Shown: positions 17,849 to 27,060 of the stretch, piece after piece | Layout of the letters: the number at the start of each line of letters is the position of its first letter | Numbering within the stretch: the first letter of the stretch is position 1 | DNA from: Roseovarius sp. W115 | GTDB taxonomy: Bacteria; Pseudomonadota; Alphaproteobacteria; Rhodobacterales; Rhodobacteraceae | DNA: 64,000 nucleotides | Direction of reading: 5' to 3' | Assembly: GCF_032842945.2 (NCBI RefSeq) | Contig: NZ_CP146606.1 | Location: 2,298,501 to 2,362,500, forward strand | Notes under the pieces: generated by a model | Seen by the model: the letters and a program-made list of their open reading frames with translations, nothing else | Told to the model about the DNA's origin: nothing | Databases searched by the model: none | Position numbers and translations under genes: made by a program

Positions 17849-19507
17849 ATGGCAGATCGTTTTCGCATAACCCTGGCACAGCTCAATCCAACAGTGGGCG
17901 ATCTGGAGGGCAATGCCGCGTTGGCTGAGCAGGCGTGGCAGGCGGGAAAAGAGGCAGAAGCTGATCTTGTGGCGCTGCCGGAAATGTTCATCACCGGGTA
18001 CAATACCCAGGATCTGATCATGAAGCCTGCTTTTCACAAAGCGGCCATGGCAAAAATCGATGAACTGGCAAAGACTTGTGCAGATGGACCGACATTGGCC
18101 ATCGGTGGGCCCTGGGCGGAGGATGATAGGCTCTACAACGCGTACCACATCCTTCGAGGTGGGCGGACGGTGACACGAGTATTGAAGCACCACTTGCCCA
18201 ATGAGACCGTTTTCGATGAGGTGCGTATCTATGATGCCGCCCCTGTTGGTGGGCCCTATGCGGTTGGAAACGTGCGCGTGGGCAGCCCGATTTGCGAAGA
18301 CAGCTGGCATGAGGATGTGTCCGAAACCCTGGCCGAAACAGGGGCGGAGTTTCTTCTGGTGCCCAATGGCTCGCCCTATTACCGCGGGAAGATGGAGGTG
18401 CGCCATCAGTTGATGGTCAAACGGGTGATCGAAACCGGTCTACCGCTCATCTACCTCAATCTTGTCGGCGGTCAGGATGATCAGGTTTTTGATGGTGGAA
18501 CATTTGCGCTCAATCCCGGTGGCGCGCTGGCGCTTCAGATGCCTATGTTGCGCGAAGAGATTGCTCATATCGACCTGACGCGCGGTAACGAAGGTTGGCG
18601 GATCGAGCAGGGGCCTCTGGCTAAATTGCCGGACACGCTGGAAACTGACTATCATGCGATGGTCTGGGCACTGCGCGACTACATGCACAAAACCGGGTTC
18701 AAGAAGGTGCTTTTGGGCCTGTCCGGAGGGATCGACAGCGCGATTGTGGCGACAATTGCCGCTGACGCTCTGGGGCCGGAAAACGTGCGCTGTGTGATGC
18801 TGCCTTCGGAATACACGTCACAATCCTCGCTTGATGATGCCAAGGCCTGCGCTGAGGCGCTGGGATGCCGGTACGATTTTGTTCCCATAGCCGAGGGTCG
18901 CGCGGCCATCACCAACACTTTGGCTCCGCTCTTTGAAGGCACCGAGCCTGATGTGACCGAGGAAAATATACAGTCCCGACTGCGGGGCTTGCTCCTCATG
19001 GCGCTCAGTAACAAGTTTGGCGAGATGCTTTTGACGACCGGGAACAAATCAGAAGTTGCTGTCGGGTATGCCACGATTTATGGCGATATGTCAGGCGGTT
19101 ACAATCCGATCAAGGATCTCTACAAAACGCGTGTTTTTGACATCTGCCGCTGGCGAAATTCTAACCATCGCGACTGGATGATGGGGCCGTCCGGTGCGGT
19201 GATTCCAGACAACATCATCCAAAAGCCGCCGTCGGCTGAACTGCGCGAAGATCAAAAAGACAGCGACTCGCTACCGGATTACCCAACGCTGGATGGCATT
19301 CTCGACATCCTTGTGGATCAGGACGGCTCCATCGAGGACTGCCTGGCCGCAGGATATTCACGCGAAGACGCCAAGCGGGTCGAGCATTTACTCTATATCT
19401 CTGAATATAAACGCTTTCAGTCGGCGCCGGGTGCACGCTTATCCAAGCGCGCGTTCTGGCTGGACCGGCGTTATCCGATTGTAAACCGCTGGCGCGATGG
19501 CGGATGA
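17849..19507 (+). CDS. nadE: Glutamine-dependent NAD+ synthetase
   Basis: 552 residues from ATG 17849 (MADRFRITLAQLNPTVGDLE); longer upstream frames run antisense to the MORN signal peptide and are rejected. The N-terminal glutaminase is of nitrilase type with the triad visible: Glu in LVALPEMFITGYN, Lys in LKHHLPNETVF, Cys in GSPICEDSWHED. The C-terminal ligase has the PP-loop LGLSGGIDSAIVATIAADAL and NKSEVAVGYATIYGDMSGGY. It makes NAD from deamido-NAD, glutamine and ATP. Its end overlaps the next gene by 11 bases. Confidence 0.95.
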   Translation: MADRFRITLAQLNPTVGDLEGNAALAEQAWQAGKEAEADLVALPEMFITGYNTQDLIMKPAFHKAAMAKIDELAKTCADGPTLAIGGPWAEDDRLYNAYHILRGGRTVTRVLKHHLPNETVFDEVRIYDAAPVGGPYAVGNVRVGSPICEDSWHEDVSETLAETGAEFLLVPNGSPYYRGKMEVRHQLMVKRVIETGLPLIYLNLVGGQDDQVFDGGTFALNPGGALALQMPMLREEIAHIDLTRGNEGWRIEQGPLAKLPDTLETDYHAMVWALRDYMHKTGFKKVLLGLSGGIDSAIVATIAADALGPENVRCVMLPSEYTSQSSLDDAKACAEALGCRYDFVPIAEGRAAITNTLAPLFEGTEPDVTEENIQSRLRGLLLMALSNKFGEMLLTTGNKSEVAVGYATIYGDMSGGYNPIKDLYKTRVFDICRWRNSNHRDWMMGPSGAVIPDNIIQKPPSAELREDQKDSDSLPDYPTLDGILDILVDQDGSIEDCLAAGYSREDAKRVEHLLYISEYKRFQSAPGARLSKRAFWLDRRYPIVNRWRDGG

Positions 19508-19991
19508 TGTCACACGACTGCCGCTGAATCGCGTGCGATTGGGGTTTATCGCAGGAGGCTGTTTCCTGCCTGTGCTGATCCTTCTTCCCTTCGTGTTGGC
19601 GCTGGGATTTGAACTGTCATCAGAGATGCTCGGCCTTTGGGGGCTTATCGCCGTATTTGCGGCGCTGTCGTTCTACATTGCAGGTATCGCGCTTTTCACG
19701 CCGCATGGTTTGCGGTTGGACGCGTATGGGATGTCTGGCTACTACGCGCCTGCGCCCTTCAAATGGAGCGATATTGCCGAAATCGAGCTTGTGACATCCA
19801 ACAAAAACAAACTCATCGGCCTGCGTCTGCATGATCGTGACGCGTATTGGGACGCGCTCACACCACGGCAGCGGTTGTTTCGCCTCGGTCAACCCGCGCC
19901 CTATCACGCCTCAATTCCTCTCGCTCCGTTCAAAGCAACCGAAACAGAGCTGTTGGCCCTGCTTCGGCGCTACTGGTGGAACAACAGGTAA
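19497..19991 (+). CDS. Hypothetical membrane protein (two-helix hairpin plus PH-like domain)
   Basis: 164 residues, starting inside the nadE 3' end. Two membrane helices (GFIAGGCFLPVLILLPFVLA and LWGLIAVFAALSFYIAGIAL) are followed by a soluble domain with GLRLDAYGMSGYYAPAPFKW and SDIAEIELVTSNKNKLIGLR. This layout resembles bacterial PH-like domains attached to a membrane hairpin, but I do not recognise a named family. Overlap with nadE indicates co-transcription. Confidence 0.65.
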   Translation: MADDVTRLPLNRVRLGFIAGGCFLPVLILLPFVLALGFELSSEMLGLWGLIAVFAALSFYIAGIALFTPHGLRLDAYGMSGYYAPAPFKWSDIAEIELVTSNKNKLIGLRLHDRDAYWDALTPRQRLFRLGQPAPYHASIPLAPFKATETELLALLRRYWWNNR

Positions 19992-20002
19992 GGTTCAAAG
20001 CT

Positions 20003-20293
20003 TCAGAATTTGAACACCTTGCCGAATTTTAGGCTCTTCTTGAACCGACGGCGCCGACGCGACTGAAAGCCGAAACTGTGACCATACCTACGGCGGCCGC
20101 TAAAGTGTTTGCGATGAACGCCGTGATGTTTCTTACCTCTTTTGTGAAACCCCTGTTTGCCTTTATGCCCATGCTTGAATGTGTTGGCCTCTGCAGGTTC
20201 AGCAGTGGCCATAACTATGGCGGTGGCAGGAATTGCCGCGAGGGCCGCAGTCAAAAAGCCTCTGCGCGAGAGAGTCGTGTCTTGCTGTGACAT
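20003..20293 (-). CDS. Small Tat-exported, highly basic His/Arg/Lys-rich protein
   Basis: 96 residues with AGGAGA 6 bases before the ATG. The N-terminus has a twin-arginine signal, TLSRRGFLTAALAAIPATAI, with a likely cleavage site after AEPAEA. The mature part is only about 60 residues and overwhelmingly basic and aromatic: FKHGHKGKQGFHKRGKKHHG, then RRRYGHSFGFQSRRRRRFKK. It contains no acidic residue after the signal region. No family is recognised; metal, heme, polyanion or DNA binding in the periplasm are all possible. It follows a second Tat-signal gene 107 bp upstream on the same strand. Confidence 0.7.
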   Translation of the reverse strand: MSQQDTTLSRRGFLTAALAAIPATAIVMATAEPAEANTFKHGHKGKQGFHKRGKKHHGVHRKHFSGRRRYGHSFGFQSRRRRRFKKSLKFGKVFKF

Positions 20294-20400
20294 ATTGGTC
20301 TCCTATGCATTCGTCTGCATAGAAGGTGGGGGTGAGGCGTGATCCGCTCAAATCACGCTTGCGCGGTCATCCCGTGAGCCGCGCGTCAGATTCTGTAACA

Positions 20401-21312
20401 TCAAAGCATCAATTGATAGCTTGAGGGCACGTATTCAAACCCATCGCCCTTGGCTTCGACAAACCCGGTGCCTGGCCAGGGCATGTGGTATCCTACAAAA
20501 GGCATTTTATCCGCGGCGAGCATGCCAAGGAGTTTGCGTCGGGTCGCAGCAGCGGCGGCCTTGTCCATGTCGAATTTCACTTCCCAATCAGGATGAGCCA
20601 GAGACCATACATAGTGATTTGCGAAATCTGCGGCGATCATCAGGGATTTGCCATCACTCTCCACCACATGCACCATATGCCCCGGTGTATGGCCAAACGC
20701 AGCCATTGCAGTATGCCCGGAAAACGCGCTCGCATTGTCGTCGATCCTCGTCGTTTTCTCTGCAAGCGGGCGCATGTTGCTTTCAAAGCGGTCATTTTCG
20801 GCCTTGGCCCATGCGTCAAACTCGACCGCCCCGGTGACGTATCTCGCGTTGGCAAAGGTCGGTCCGCTTTCACTCATAAGACCACCGATGTGGTCACCGT
20901 GCATATGCGTGATGACAACAACGTCAATCATCTCTGAGGCGTACCCAGCCGCCTCAAGCGCCTTGTTTGTACCTTCTGCATTCAATCCGGTGTCGAACAG
21001 AACCAACTCAGATCCAGTGTTCACAACCGTTGGCGTGAAGAAGAATTGTGCGACATCTGCAGGTATGAGTGCCTCGGCAGACACTGCTTCAAACTCTTCG
21101 GCAGACACATTCAACCCGAAAATTGTATGTGGATCAGGCCGTGCGGTCGTTCCGACCAACAGGGTTGTCACCTCAAATTGTCCTAAAAGAAACCGGTTAT
21201 AGAGCGGTGTAGACGCGCCCAGCATTGGTGCCTCGGCCCATGCAGGAAAGGACAGTGCAGGCAAAGCTGCGGCAGAGGTCAAAAGCGAACGGCGTGTAAT
21301 GGGATGGGTCAT
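20401..21312 (-). CDS. Tat-exported MBL-fold metallo-hydrolase
   Basis: 303 residues. The signal MTHPITRRSLLTSAAALPAL ending SFPAWA has a twin-arginine pair, so export of a folded metalloenzyme is expected. The metal-binding motif is VVITHMHGDHIGGLMSESGP (HxHxDH), with a downstream His in AFGHTPGHMVHVVE and the terminal VGYHMPWPGTGFVE. Members hydrolyse lactones, phosphodiesters or beta-lactams; the substrate here is unknown. AGGAGA precedes the start. It diverges from the DUF1801 gene with the start regions nearly abutting. Confidence 0.88.
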   Translation of the reverse strand: MTHPITRRSLLTSAAALPALSFPAWAEAPMLGASTPLYNRFLLGQFEVTTLLVGTTARPDPHTIFGLNVSAEEFEAVSAEALIPADVAQFFFTPTVVNTGSELVLFDTGLNAEGTNKALEAAGYASEMIDVVVITHMHGDHIGGLMSESGPTFANARYVTGAVEFDAWAKAENDRFESNMRPLAEKTTRIDDNASAFSGHTAMAAFGHTPGHMVHVVESDGKSLMIAADFANHYVWSLAHPDWEVKFDMDKAAAAATRRKLLGMLAADKMPFVGYHMPWPGTGFVEAKGDGFEYVPSSYQLML

Positions 21313-21408
21313 AAGGCTCTCCTGTGCTATGATGATGAAACTAGCGCCTTTTCCCGACTAAGCAGCCGCCGTCACAACAAGTTGACAGAAGACGGCCAGG
21401 TTTTGCCG

Positions 21409-21837
21409 ATGACCCAGAACAAGACCAAAGCCACGCAGCAATCCGTTGCCGATTTTGTCGCAAATGTGGACCCTGAGCGACGCCGGAAGGAAGCTGAAAC
21501 ACTCGTGTCGTTTTTTCGCGACGTCACGGGGTTTGAGCCGGTGATGTGGGGGCCGTCCATCATCGGATATGGCCGGTATCACTATGTCTATGCCTCTGGC
21601 AGGGAGGGGGATTTTTTGGCCACGGGCTTCAGTCCTCGGAAATCAGCACTGAGCATCTACATCATGCCGGGATACGCAGACTTCGGGAACATTTTGGAAC
21701 GACTCGGCAAACATAAGATCGGAAAATCCTGTCTTTACATCAACAAGTTGGACGACGTGGACATGAATGTTCTGGCCGAGCTTGTGCATGCCGGACTAGC
21801 GGATCTGGCAACCCGTTGGACGGTCCACCCAAGCTGA
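21409..21837 (+). CDS. DUF1801 domain protein
   Basis: 142 residues from ATG 21409 (MTQNKTKATQQSVADFVANV); an upstream in-frame start at 21304 would extend antisense into the MBL signal peptide and is not used. The DUF1801 core is visible: VMWGPSIIGYGRYHYVYASG and FLATGFSPRKSALSIYIMPG, then CLYINKLDDVDMNVLAELV. The fold is YdhG-like; function is unknown. No clear operon partner: the MFS gene starts 41 bases later and may be co-transcribed. Confidence 0.85.
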   Translation: MTQNKTKATQQSVADFVANVDPERRRKEAETLVSFFRDVTGFEPVMWGPSIIGYGRYHYVYASGREGDFLATGFSPRKSALSIYIMPGYADFGNILERLGKHKIGKSCLYINKLDDVDMNVLAELVHAGLADLATRWTVHPS

Positions 21838-21877
21838 GGTGTTGGCCCCGGAGGTTTGACACCTTAGGTTTCACAGC

Positions 21878-23206
21878 GTGATACAAGTTTTAAGACATCC
21901 AACATTTGCCGCACTCTTTTCCGCGCAGGTGGTAGCGCTTCTGGGCACCGGGCTTCTGACGGTGGCCTTGGGTCTTTTGGCGTTTGATTTGGCCGACGGG
22001 CAGGCCGGGGCTGTGCTGGGCACGGCTCTGACCATTAAGATGGTGGCGTATGTCGTCCTTTCCCCGGTTGCACAGGCGTTTTTTCAACACCTGCCGCGTC
22101 GCGTGGTTTTGATCACCGCTGATGTATTGCGTGCTGTCGTTGCAGTTTGCCTGCCATTTGTAACCGAGATCTGGCAGATCTACGCTTTGATCTTTGTGCT
22201 TCAAGCCGCGTCAGCCACGTTTACGCCCGCCTTCCAAGCTACAATTCCCGATGTTTTGCCGGACGAGGAAGAGTACACGCGCGCGCTGTCTTTATCGAGG
22301 CTGGCTTACGACATCGAAAACCTGGCGAGTCCGGCCTTGGCGGGCCTGCTTTTGACAGTCATGAGCTATAATTGGCTGTTTCTGGGAACAGTGGCGGGTT
22401 TTGTGGCCTCTGCTCTGCTGATCTGGCGCGCGCAGGTGCCGGTTGCTCCGAACCACACGGCACATAAACCTTTCTCAGAGCGCCTTACACGTGGAATTCG
22501 CATCTATCTCGCCACGCCCCGGTTACGGGGACTCTTGGCGCTCAATATGACAGCTGCGGCCACAAGCGCCTTTGTTCTCGTGAATACCGTTGTTCTGGTG
22601 CGCAGCTACATGGGCGGGACTGAAAGCGACCTGGCGCTGACTCTGGGAGCCTATGGCGCGGGATCCATGGCGATGGCGTTGGCTCTGCCACGGGTGCTGG
22701 ATGCGGTGCGCGATCGCCCTGTCATGATCACGGGCGCCTTTGGATTGGCTGCGATCGCCGGGTTGCTTGGGGTTTTGATCCTCCAAGGCCTGTCTTGGAC
22801 ATGGCTTTTGATCGGGTGGGCCAGTCTGGGCGCGCTCTATTCCGCCGTCCTGACACCGTCGGGTCGCTTGTTGCGCCGCTCGGCTCATGCCGAAGACCGC
22901 CCTGCCGTTTTTGCCGCGCAGTTTGCGCTGAGCCACGCCTGTTGGTTGTTTACCTATCCGATGGCGGGGTGGGCTGGCGCCGTTTGGGGCCTTGGCCCGA
23001 CCTTTATTCTTCTGGCCACCGTTGGACTATTGTCCGCCCTTCTGGCCCTTCGGGTTTGGCCTTCTGGCACGACTGATGTCGTGCCGCATGGCCATCCCGA
23101 CCTGCCGCCAGATCATCCACATTTGCGCGCGCACCGGAACGGCAGGCGTCATGCGCATGCCTTTGTGATTGATGATGAACATCGCGTTTGGCCCACCAAC
23201 GTCTGA
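21878..23206 (+). CDS. MFS transporter with a His-rich C-terminal tail
   Basis: 442 residues from GTG 21878. Twelve hydrophobic segments are visible from VIQVLRHPTFAALFSAQVVA to ILLATVGLLSALLALRVWPS. The loop between helices 2 and 3 reads QAFFQHLPRRVVLITADVLR, a variant of the MFS motif. After the last helix comes a tail of about 45 residues rich in His: VVPHGHPDLPPDHPHLRAHR followed by NGRRHAHAF. Such a tail suggests metal binding or sensing on the cytoplasmic side. Substrate is unknown; drug or metal efflux is possible. Confidence 0.82.
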   Translation: MIQVLRHPTFAALFSAQVVALLGTGLLTVALGLLAFDLADGQAGAVLGTALTIKMVAYVVLSPVAQAFFQHLPRRVVLITADVLRAVVAVCLPFVTEIWQIYALIFVLQAASATFTPAFQATIPDVLPDEEEYTRALSLSRLAYDIENLASPALAGLLLTVMSYNWLFLGTVAGFVASALLIWRAQVPVAPNHTAHKPFSERLTRGIRIYLATPRLRGLLALNMTAAATSAFVLVNTVVLVRSYMGGTESDLALTLGAYGAGSMAMALALPRVLDAVRDRPVMITGAFGLAAIAGLLGVLILQGLSWTWLLIGWASLGALYSAVLTPSGRLLRRSAHAEDRPAVFAAQFALSHACWLFTYPMAGWAGAVWGLGPTFILLATVGLLSALLALRVWPSGTTDVVPHGHPDLPPDHPHLRAHRNGRRHAHAFVIDDEHRVWPTNV

Positions 23207-23270
23207 ACCGCTGCAATTTCTGGACAAATCCGACCGCCTGTGACATGTCCCGCGCGAATAGGAGACGTCC

Positions 23271-24596
23271 ATGACCACGACCCGTTTTGCACCTTCGCCT
23301 ACTGGTTACCTGCATGTCGGCAACCTTCGGACAGCTGTGATGAATTACCTCATCGCGCGCAAATCTGGGGGCAGTTTCATCCTGCGCATCGACGACACGG
23401 ATCCGGAGCGCTCGAAAGAGGAATATGTCGACGCGATCAAGGAAGATCTAGAGTGGCTTGGATTGCACTGGGATCGGCTGGAGCGTCAGTCTCTGCGGCT
23501 TGAACGTTACGCTGAGGCGGCCGACAAGCTGCGCGAGGCGGGACTCTTTTACGAGGCGTTCGAGACACCTACGGAACTGGACCTCAAGCGCAAAAAACAA
23601 CTCAATATGGGCAATCCACCGGTGTATGACCGGGCAGCGTTGTCGCTTTCGGAGGCAGAGAAAGTCGCATTGCGCGCCGAACGTGGTGATGGCGTGTGGC
23701 GGTTCAAACTCGATCACGAGCGGATCGAATGGGTGGATGGCATCCTTGGCGACATCTCAATTGATGCAGCCAGCGTGTCGGATCCGGTTTTGATCCGTGG
23801 CGATGGGCAGGTGCTTTATACACTAGCCTCGGTCGTGGACGACACAGAGATGGGCGTCACGCATGTGGTGCGAGGCTCGGATCACGTGACCAACACAGCC
23901 ACACAAATTCAGATCATCGAAGCCCTGGGCGGAACATGCCCAGACTTTGCGCATCACTCGCTGCTGACCGGGCCGCAGGGTGAGTCACTTTCAAAACGTC
24001 TGGGCACGCTTTCTTTGCGGGATTTGCGGGCGCAAGGCATTGAACCTATGGCGCTTTTGTCGCTGATGGCGCGTCTTGGGTCATCCGATCCCGTAGAGCT
24101 TCGGTCGGAGATGAGCGAACTCGTTGATGGATTTGATATTGGCCATTTCGGGGCGGCTCCGACCAAGTTTGATGCTGACGATTTGCTGCCTTTAACAGCG
24201 CACCATTTGCAGTCACTGCCCTTTGAGGCTGTGTCTGACACTGTAACTGCACTCGGTGTGCCCAGCGACAAGGCCGAACAGTTCTGGCAGGTGGCGAAAG
24301 AGAACATCAACACGTTGCATGATCTGGAAGCCTGGTGGGTGCTGTTCCGCGACGGCGCAGCCCCTGTCATCGAAGACGAAGATAGGGAATTCGTGGCTCA
24401 GGCGATGTCGATGCTGCCCGATGGTCCTTATGACGCCGAGAGCTGGGGCAAGTGGACATCTGCGGTCAAAGAAGCCACAGGCCGAAAAGGCCGCGGATTG
24501 TTTATGCCATTGCGCAAGGCGCTCACCGGACAGTCACATGGCCCGGATATGAGTCAGGTTTTGCCGCTGCTGCAGGTTATTCGCGCCAAGGGCTGA
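23271..24596 (+). CDS. gltX: Glutamate--tRNA ligase
   Basis: 441 residues, AGGAGA before the ATG. It charges tRNA-Glu (or tRNA-Gln in indirect pathways). The class-I HIGH motif is FAPSPTGYLHVGNLRTAVMN, with HVGN; the KMSKS-like motif is GESLSKRLGTLSLRDLRAQG. The anticodon-binding domain is helical and short, so total length is below the roughly 470 of the main enzyme. Alphaproteobacteria often carry two GltX paralogues, and the short length suggests this is the second type. It ends just before the convergent gamma-glutamylcyclotransferase gene. Confidence 0.93.
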   Translation: MTTTRFAPSPTGYLHVGNLRTAVMNYLIARKSGGSFILRIDDTDPERSKEEYVDAIKEDLEWLGLHWDRLERQSLRLERYAEAADKLREAGLFYEAFETPTELDLKRKKQLNMGNPPVYDRAALSLSEAEKVALRAERGDGVWRFKLDHERIEWVDGILGDISIDAASVSDPVLIRGDGQVLYTLASVVDDTEMGVTHVVRGSDHVTNTATQIQIIEALGGTCPDFAHHSLLTGPQGESLSKRLGTLSLRDLRAQGIEPMALLSLMARLGSSDPVELRSEMSELVDGFDIGHFGAAPTKFDADDLLPLTAHHLQSLPFEAVSDTVTALGVPSDKAEQFWQVAKENINTLHDLEAWWVLFRDGAAPVIEDEDREFVAQAMSMLPDGPYDAESWGKWTSAVKEATGRKGRGLFMPLRKALTGQSHGPDMSQVLPLLQVIRAKG

Positions 24597-24602
24597 GGCT
24601 TT

Positions 24603-25166
24603 TCATCGGTTCGCGTATGGCTCCGACGCGGGCAAGCATGTCATCGACGAGCATGTATTCATCTGCTGATAGGGATTGATGTCGCGGATAAACCGGTGCG
24701 TCGCGATCATCCACCACTGGGGCGTCCCAACCCCCGTCGTGTCAAAAAACCGCTGAACGCCTGCCTCGCCGAAATTGTGAAGGTAGCCCTGCACAACCAC
24801 GTCTATGTAACTGAGCAGAACAGGGCTTTGCCGATCCGGGGTTCCATGACGGCCATCTTCAATTGCGTAGACCACGATTGCGGGCATGGCGGGTAGGGGG
24901 TGAGACACCTGATGCGCCGCATCGACACGGGCATAGGCGCGTTCGCGTTCATCCAATGCCTCCCAATCCCCATGCGGCACTTCGGCGATCAAACCGTCGA
25001 TTTCTGCCTCAGAATCAGGCACCACAGTGAGGTAAGCTGCCTGCCGCATCGTGGTCTTGCGCCACATGCGCCGCCAGCCTTTGAGTTGCGCTGGATGCGC
25101 TTCTGCAAAGCTATGTGTGGCTGTATTCACCAGGCTGCCATAGCCAAAGAAGTATCCACCGCTCAC
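24603..25166 (-). CDS. Gamma-glutamylcyclotransferase family protein
   Basis: 187 residues from GTG 25166, the nearest start to the glycine-rich nucleotide-like motif YFFGYGSLVNTATHSF at the N-terminus; a longer frame to 25391 runs antisense through the glycine riboswitch and is rejected. The catalytic Glu region is probably DGLIAEVPHGDWEALDERER. The family forms 5-oxoproline from gamma-glutamyl peptides or degrades glutathione (ChaC-like). The start choice is moderately supported (GAGA 6-7 bases upstream). It is divergent from the gcv operon, so their promoters share 25167-25300. Confidence 0.75.
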   Translation of the reverse strand: MSGGYFFGYGSLVNTATHSFAEAHPAQLKGWRRMWRKTTMRQAAYLTVVPDSEAEIDGLIAEVPHGDWEALDERERAYARVDAAHQVSHPLPAMPAIVVYAIEDGRHGTPDRQSPVLLSYIDVVVQGYLHNFGEAGVQRFFDTTGVGTPQWWMIATHRFIRDINPYQQMNTCSSMTCLPASEPYANR

Positions 25167-25290
25167 GTGTATCTCGCTTTCATCATGTTGTTTTGCATGG
25201 CTATTTACGCTCTCGCGGTCAACCCTTTCCAACAGGGTCACAGGGTTTTGACGTGGCTTCGTCGCTTGGTGCTTGTCGCGACTCAGGTCG

Positions 25291-25296
25291 TATACT
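25291..25296 (+). promoter_or_regulatory. Candidate -10 box of the gcv operon
   Basis: TATACT lies just upstream of the glycine riboswitch. A -35 box at standard spacing is not obvious; TTGGTG at 25266-25271 would leave a 19-bp gap. Confidence 0.4.
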
Positions 25297-25304
25297 ATGG
25301 TCGA

Positions 25305-25466
25305 CCGCGATTGGATCGGGAGAACCGGCTTTGCCGGTGCCGAAGGAGCAACCGCCCCGGAAACTCTCAGGCACAAGGACCGTTCGATCACAACACTCTG
25401 GAGAGACCCCGGATCACGTCCCGGGGCGCCGAAGGGATAGCGATCTCAGGCGGAAGGACAGAGGGG
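25305..25466 (+). promoter_or_regulatory. Tandem glycine riboswitch
   Basis: Two aptamers in series. Aptamer 1 (about 25314-25390) has ATCGGGAGAACC, then GCCGAAGGAGCAACCGCCCC and AACTCTCAGGCACAAGGACC. Aptamer 2 (about 25396-25463) has CTCTGGAGAGACC, GCGCCGAAGGGATAGCGATC and TCAGGCGGAAGGACAGAG. The repeated GGAGA, GCCGAAGG-G-A and CTCAGGC-AAGGAC blocks are diagnostic of the glycine class. It sits ahead of gcvT and should switch the operon on when glycine is plentiful. Confidence 0.95.
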
Positions 25467-25552
25467 GCATCAGACGCGCCATGCGGCGTGGAAAACTGAT
25501 GCCGGATGCTTTGCAAGACAGACCCGGCTCGAAAGAGAAGAGGACCTGTGCC

Positions 25553-26677
25553 TTGGCTGAGCTGAAAGAGACCCCGCTGACGCAGTTGCACCGCGAATTG
25601 GGTGCCAAGATGACCGGTTTTGCAGGCTACGACATGCCGCTGCAATTCGCGCTTGGCGTCATGAAGGAACATCAGCACACACGCGCTCAGGCAGGGCTTT
25701 TTGACGTGAGCCATATGGGTCAGGTGATCGTGCGCCATGCGTCAGGTTACGGGGGCGCGGCGCAGGCCTTGGAAAGTCTGGTGCCAGTTGACCTCATGAG
25801 CTTGGGTGAAAAACGTCAACGTTACGGGTTTTTCACCAACGCAGAGGGCGGCATCCTGGATGATCTGATGCTGACAAACCGGGGCGATCATTTGTTTGTT
25901 GTGGTCAACGCAGCCTGCAAGGATGCGGATATCGCTCACATGAAGGCAGGGCTGCCCGATTGCGATGTCGTGGAAGTGACAGACAGAGCCCTACTGGCGT
26001 TGCAGGGCCCAGCCGCGGTAGAGGCGCTGGCACCCATTGCAGGTGGGTGCGAGATCATGAAGTTTTTGGATACGGGCATTTTCACATCCGATTTCGGGGA
26101 ACTGTGGATATCGCGGTCTGGCTATACGGGTGAAGACGGTTATGAGATTTCTGTAATGGCAGATCAGGCCGAGGCATTTGCTCGTGCCTTACTGGCGCAT
26201 GACGCGGTCGAGCCTATCGGTCTGGGCGCGCGTGACAGCCTGCGGTTGGAGGCGGGGCTGTGCCTCTACGGTCAGGATATTGATACGTCGACAACGCCGG
26301 TCGAGGCTGGTTTGACCTGGGCCATTCAGAAATCACGACGTGCGGATGGCAAACGGGCCGGAGGGTTTCCAGGCGCAGAGGTCATTCTTGGCCAGATGGC
26401 CAATGGCGTGGCCCGGTGCCGTGTCGGGCTGCGCCCTGAGGGTCGTGCGCCGATGCGGCACGGCACGGCGATTTTTGGCAGCGAAGACGCTGAGACACCG
26501 ATCGGCCATGTCACATCCGGCGCATTTGGCCCCACAATCGAAGCGCCGATGTCGATGGGCTATGTCGCGGCCAGCCATACGGCGCCCGACACGCAGCTTT
26601 TCGGTGAGGTGCGCGGCAAACGCATGGCGGTAAAGGTCGCCTCGATGCCCTTTACCCCCGCTAATTTCAAACGCTGA
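25553..26677 (+). CDS. gcvT: Glycine cleavage system T protein (aminomethyltransferase)
   Basis: 374 residues from TTG 25553, which has AAGAGGA about 9 bases upstream. The in-frame ATG at 25499 lacks such a site. The chain reads ELKETPLTQLHRELGAKMTG, FAGYDMPLQFALGVMKEHQH, then FDVSHMGQVIVRHASG, and the substrate-binding ISRSGYTGEDGYEISVMADQ. It transfers the methylene group from the H-protein-bound aminomethyl to tetrahydrofolate, releasing ammonia. First gene of gcvTHP under the glycine riboswitch. Confidence 0.95.
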   Translation: MAELKETPLTQLHRELGAKMTGFAGYDMPLQFALGVMKEHQHTRAQAGLFDVSHMGQVIVRHASGYGGAAQALESLVPVDLMSLGEKRQRYGFFTNAEGGILDDLMLTNRGDHLFVVVNAACKDADIAHMKAGLPDCDVVEVTDRALLALQGPAAVEALAPIAGGCEIMKFLDTGIFTSDFGELWISRSGYTGEDGYEISVMADQAEAFARALLAHDAVEPIGLGARDSLRLEAGLCLYGQDIDTSTTPVEAGLTWAIQKSRRADGKRAGGFPGAEVILGQMANGVARCRVGLRPEGRAPMRHGTAIFGSEDAETPIGHVTSGAFGPTIEAPMSMGYVAASHTAPDTQLFGEVRGKRMAVKVASMPFTPANFKR

Positions 26678-26695
26678 AGACCAAGGAGAGAGCCT

Positions 26696-27055
26696 ATGAA
26701 ATTCACAGAAGAACATGAGTGGTTGCAGGATGACGATGGTGTCGTGACCGTTGGCATCACAGATCATGCCGCCGAACAGCTTGGTGATATCGTATTTGTC
26801 GAGTTGCCGGAGGTCGGCACCGAAGTGACCAAAGATGAAGAGGTGGTCGTGATTGAAAGCGTCAAAGCCGCCTCAGACATTCTGGCCCCGATCGACGGTG
26901 AGATTGTCGAGGTGAACGAGGCGATTGTGGATGAGCCGAGCAAGGTCAATGAGGACCCGATGGGGGATGGGTGGTTCTTCAAGGTGAAACCGAGTGATCC
27001 TGGACAGATGGCCGATTACATGGACGAGGCTGGTTACAAGAGCTTCATCGGCTGA
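26696..27055 (+). CDS. gcvH: Glycine cleavage system H protein
   Basis: 119 residues, AAGGAGAGAG before ATG, 18 bases after gcvT. The lipoylated lysine is in [20 protein letters not shown] (Lys about 57). The start [20 protein letters not shown] and [20 protein letters not shown] are canonical. It shuttles the aminomethyl group between the P, T and L proteins. No lipoamide dehydrogenase gene is nearby, so L is encoded elsewhere. Confidence 0.97.
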   Translation: MKFTEEHEWLQDDDGVVTVGITDHAAEQLGDIVFVELPEVGTEVTKDEEVVVIESVKAASDILAPIDGEIVEVNEAIVDEPSKVNEDPMGDGWFFKVKPSDPGQMADYMDEAGYKSFIG

Positions 27056-27060
27056 CTTTC

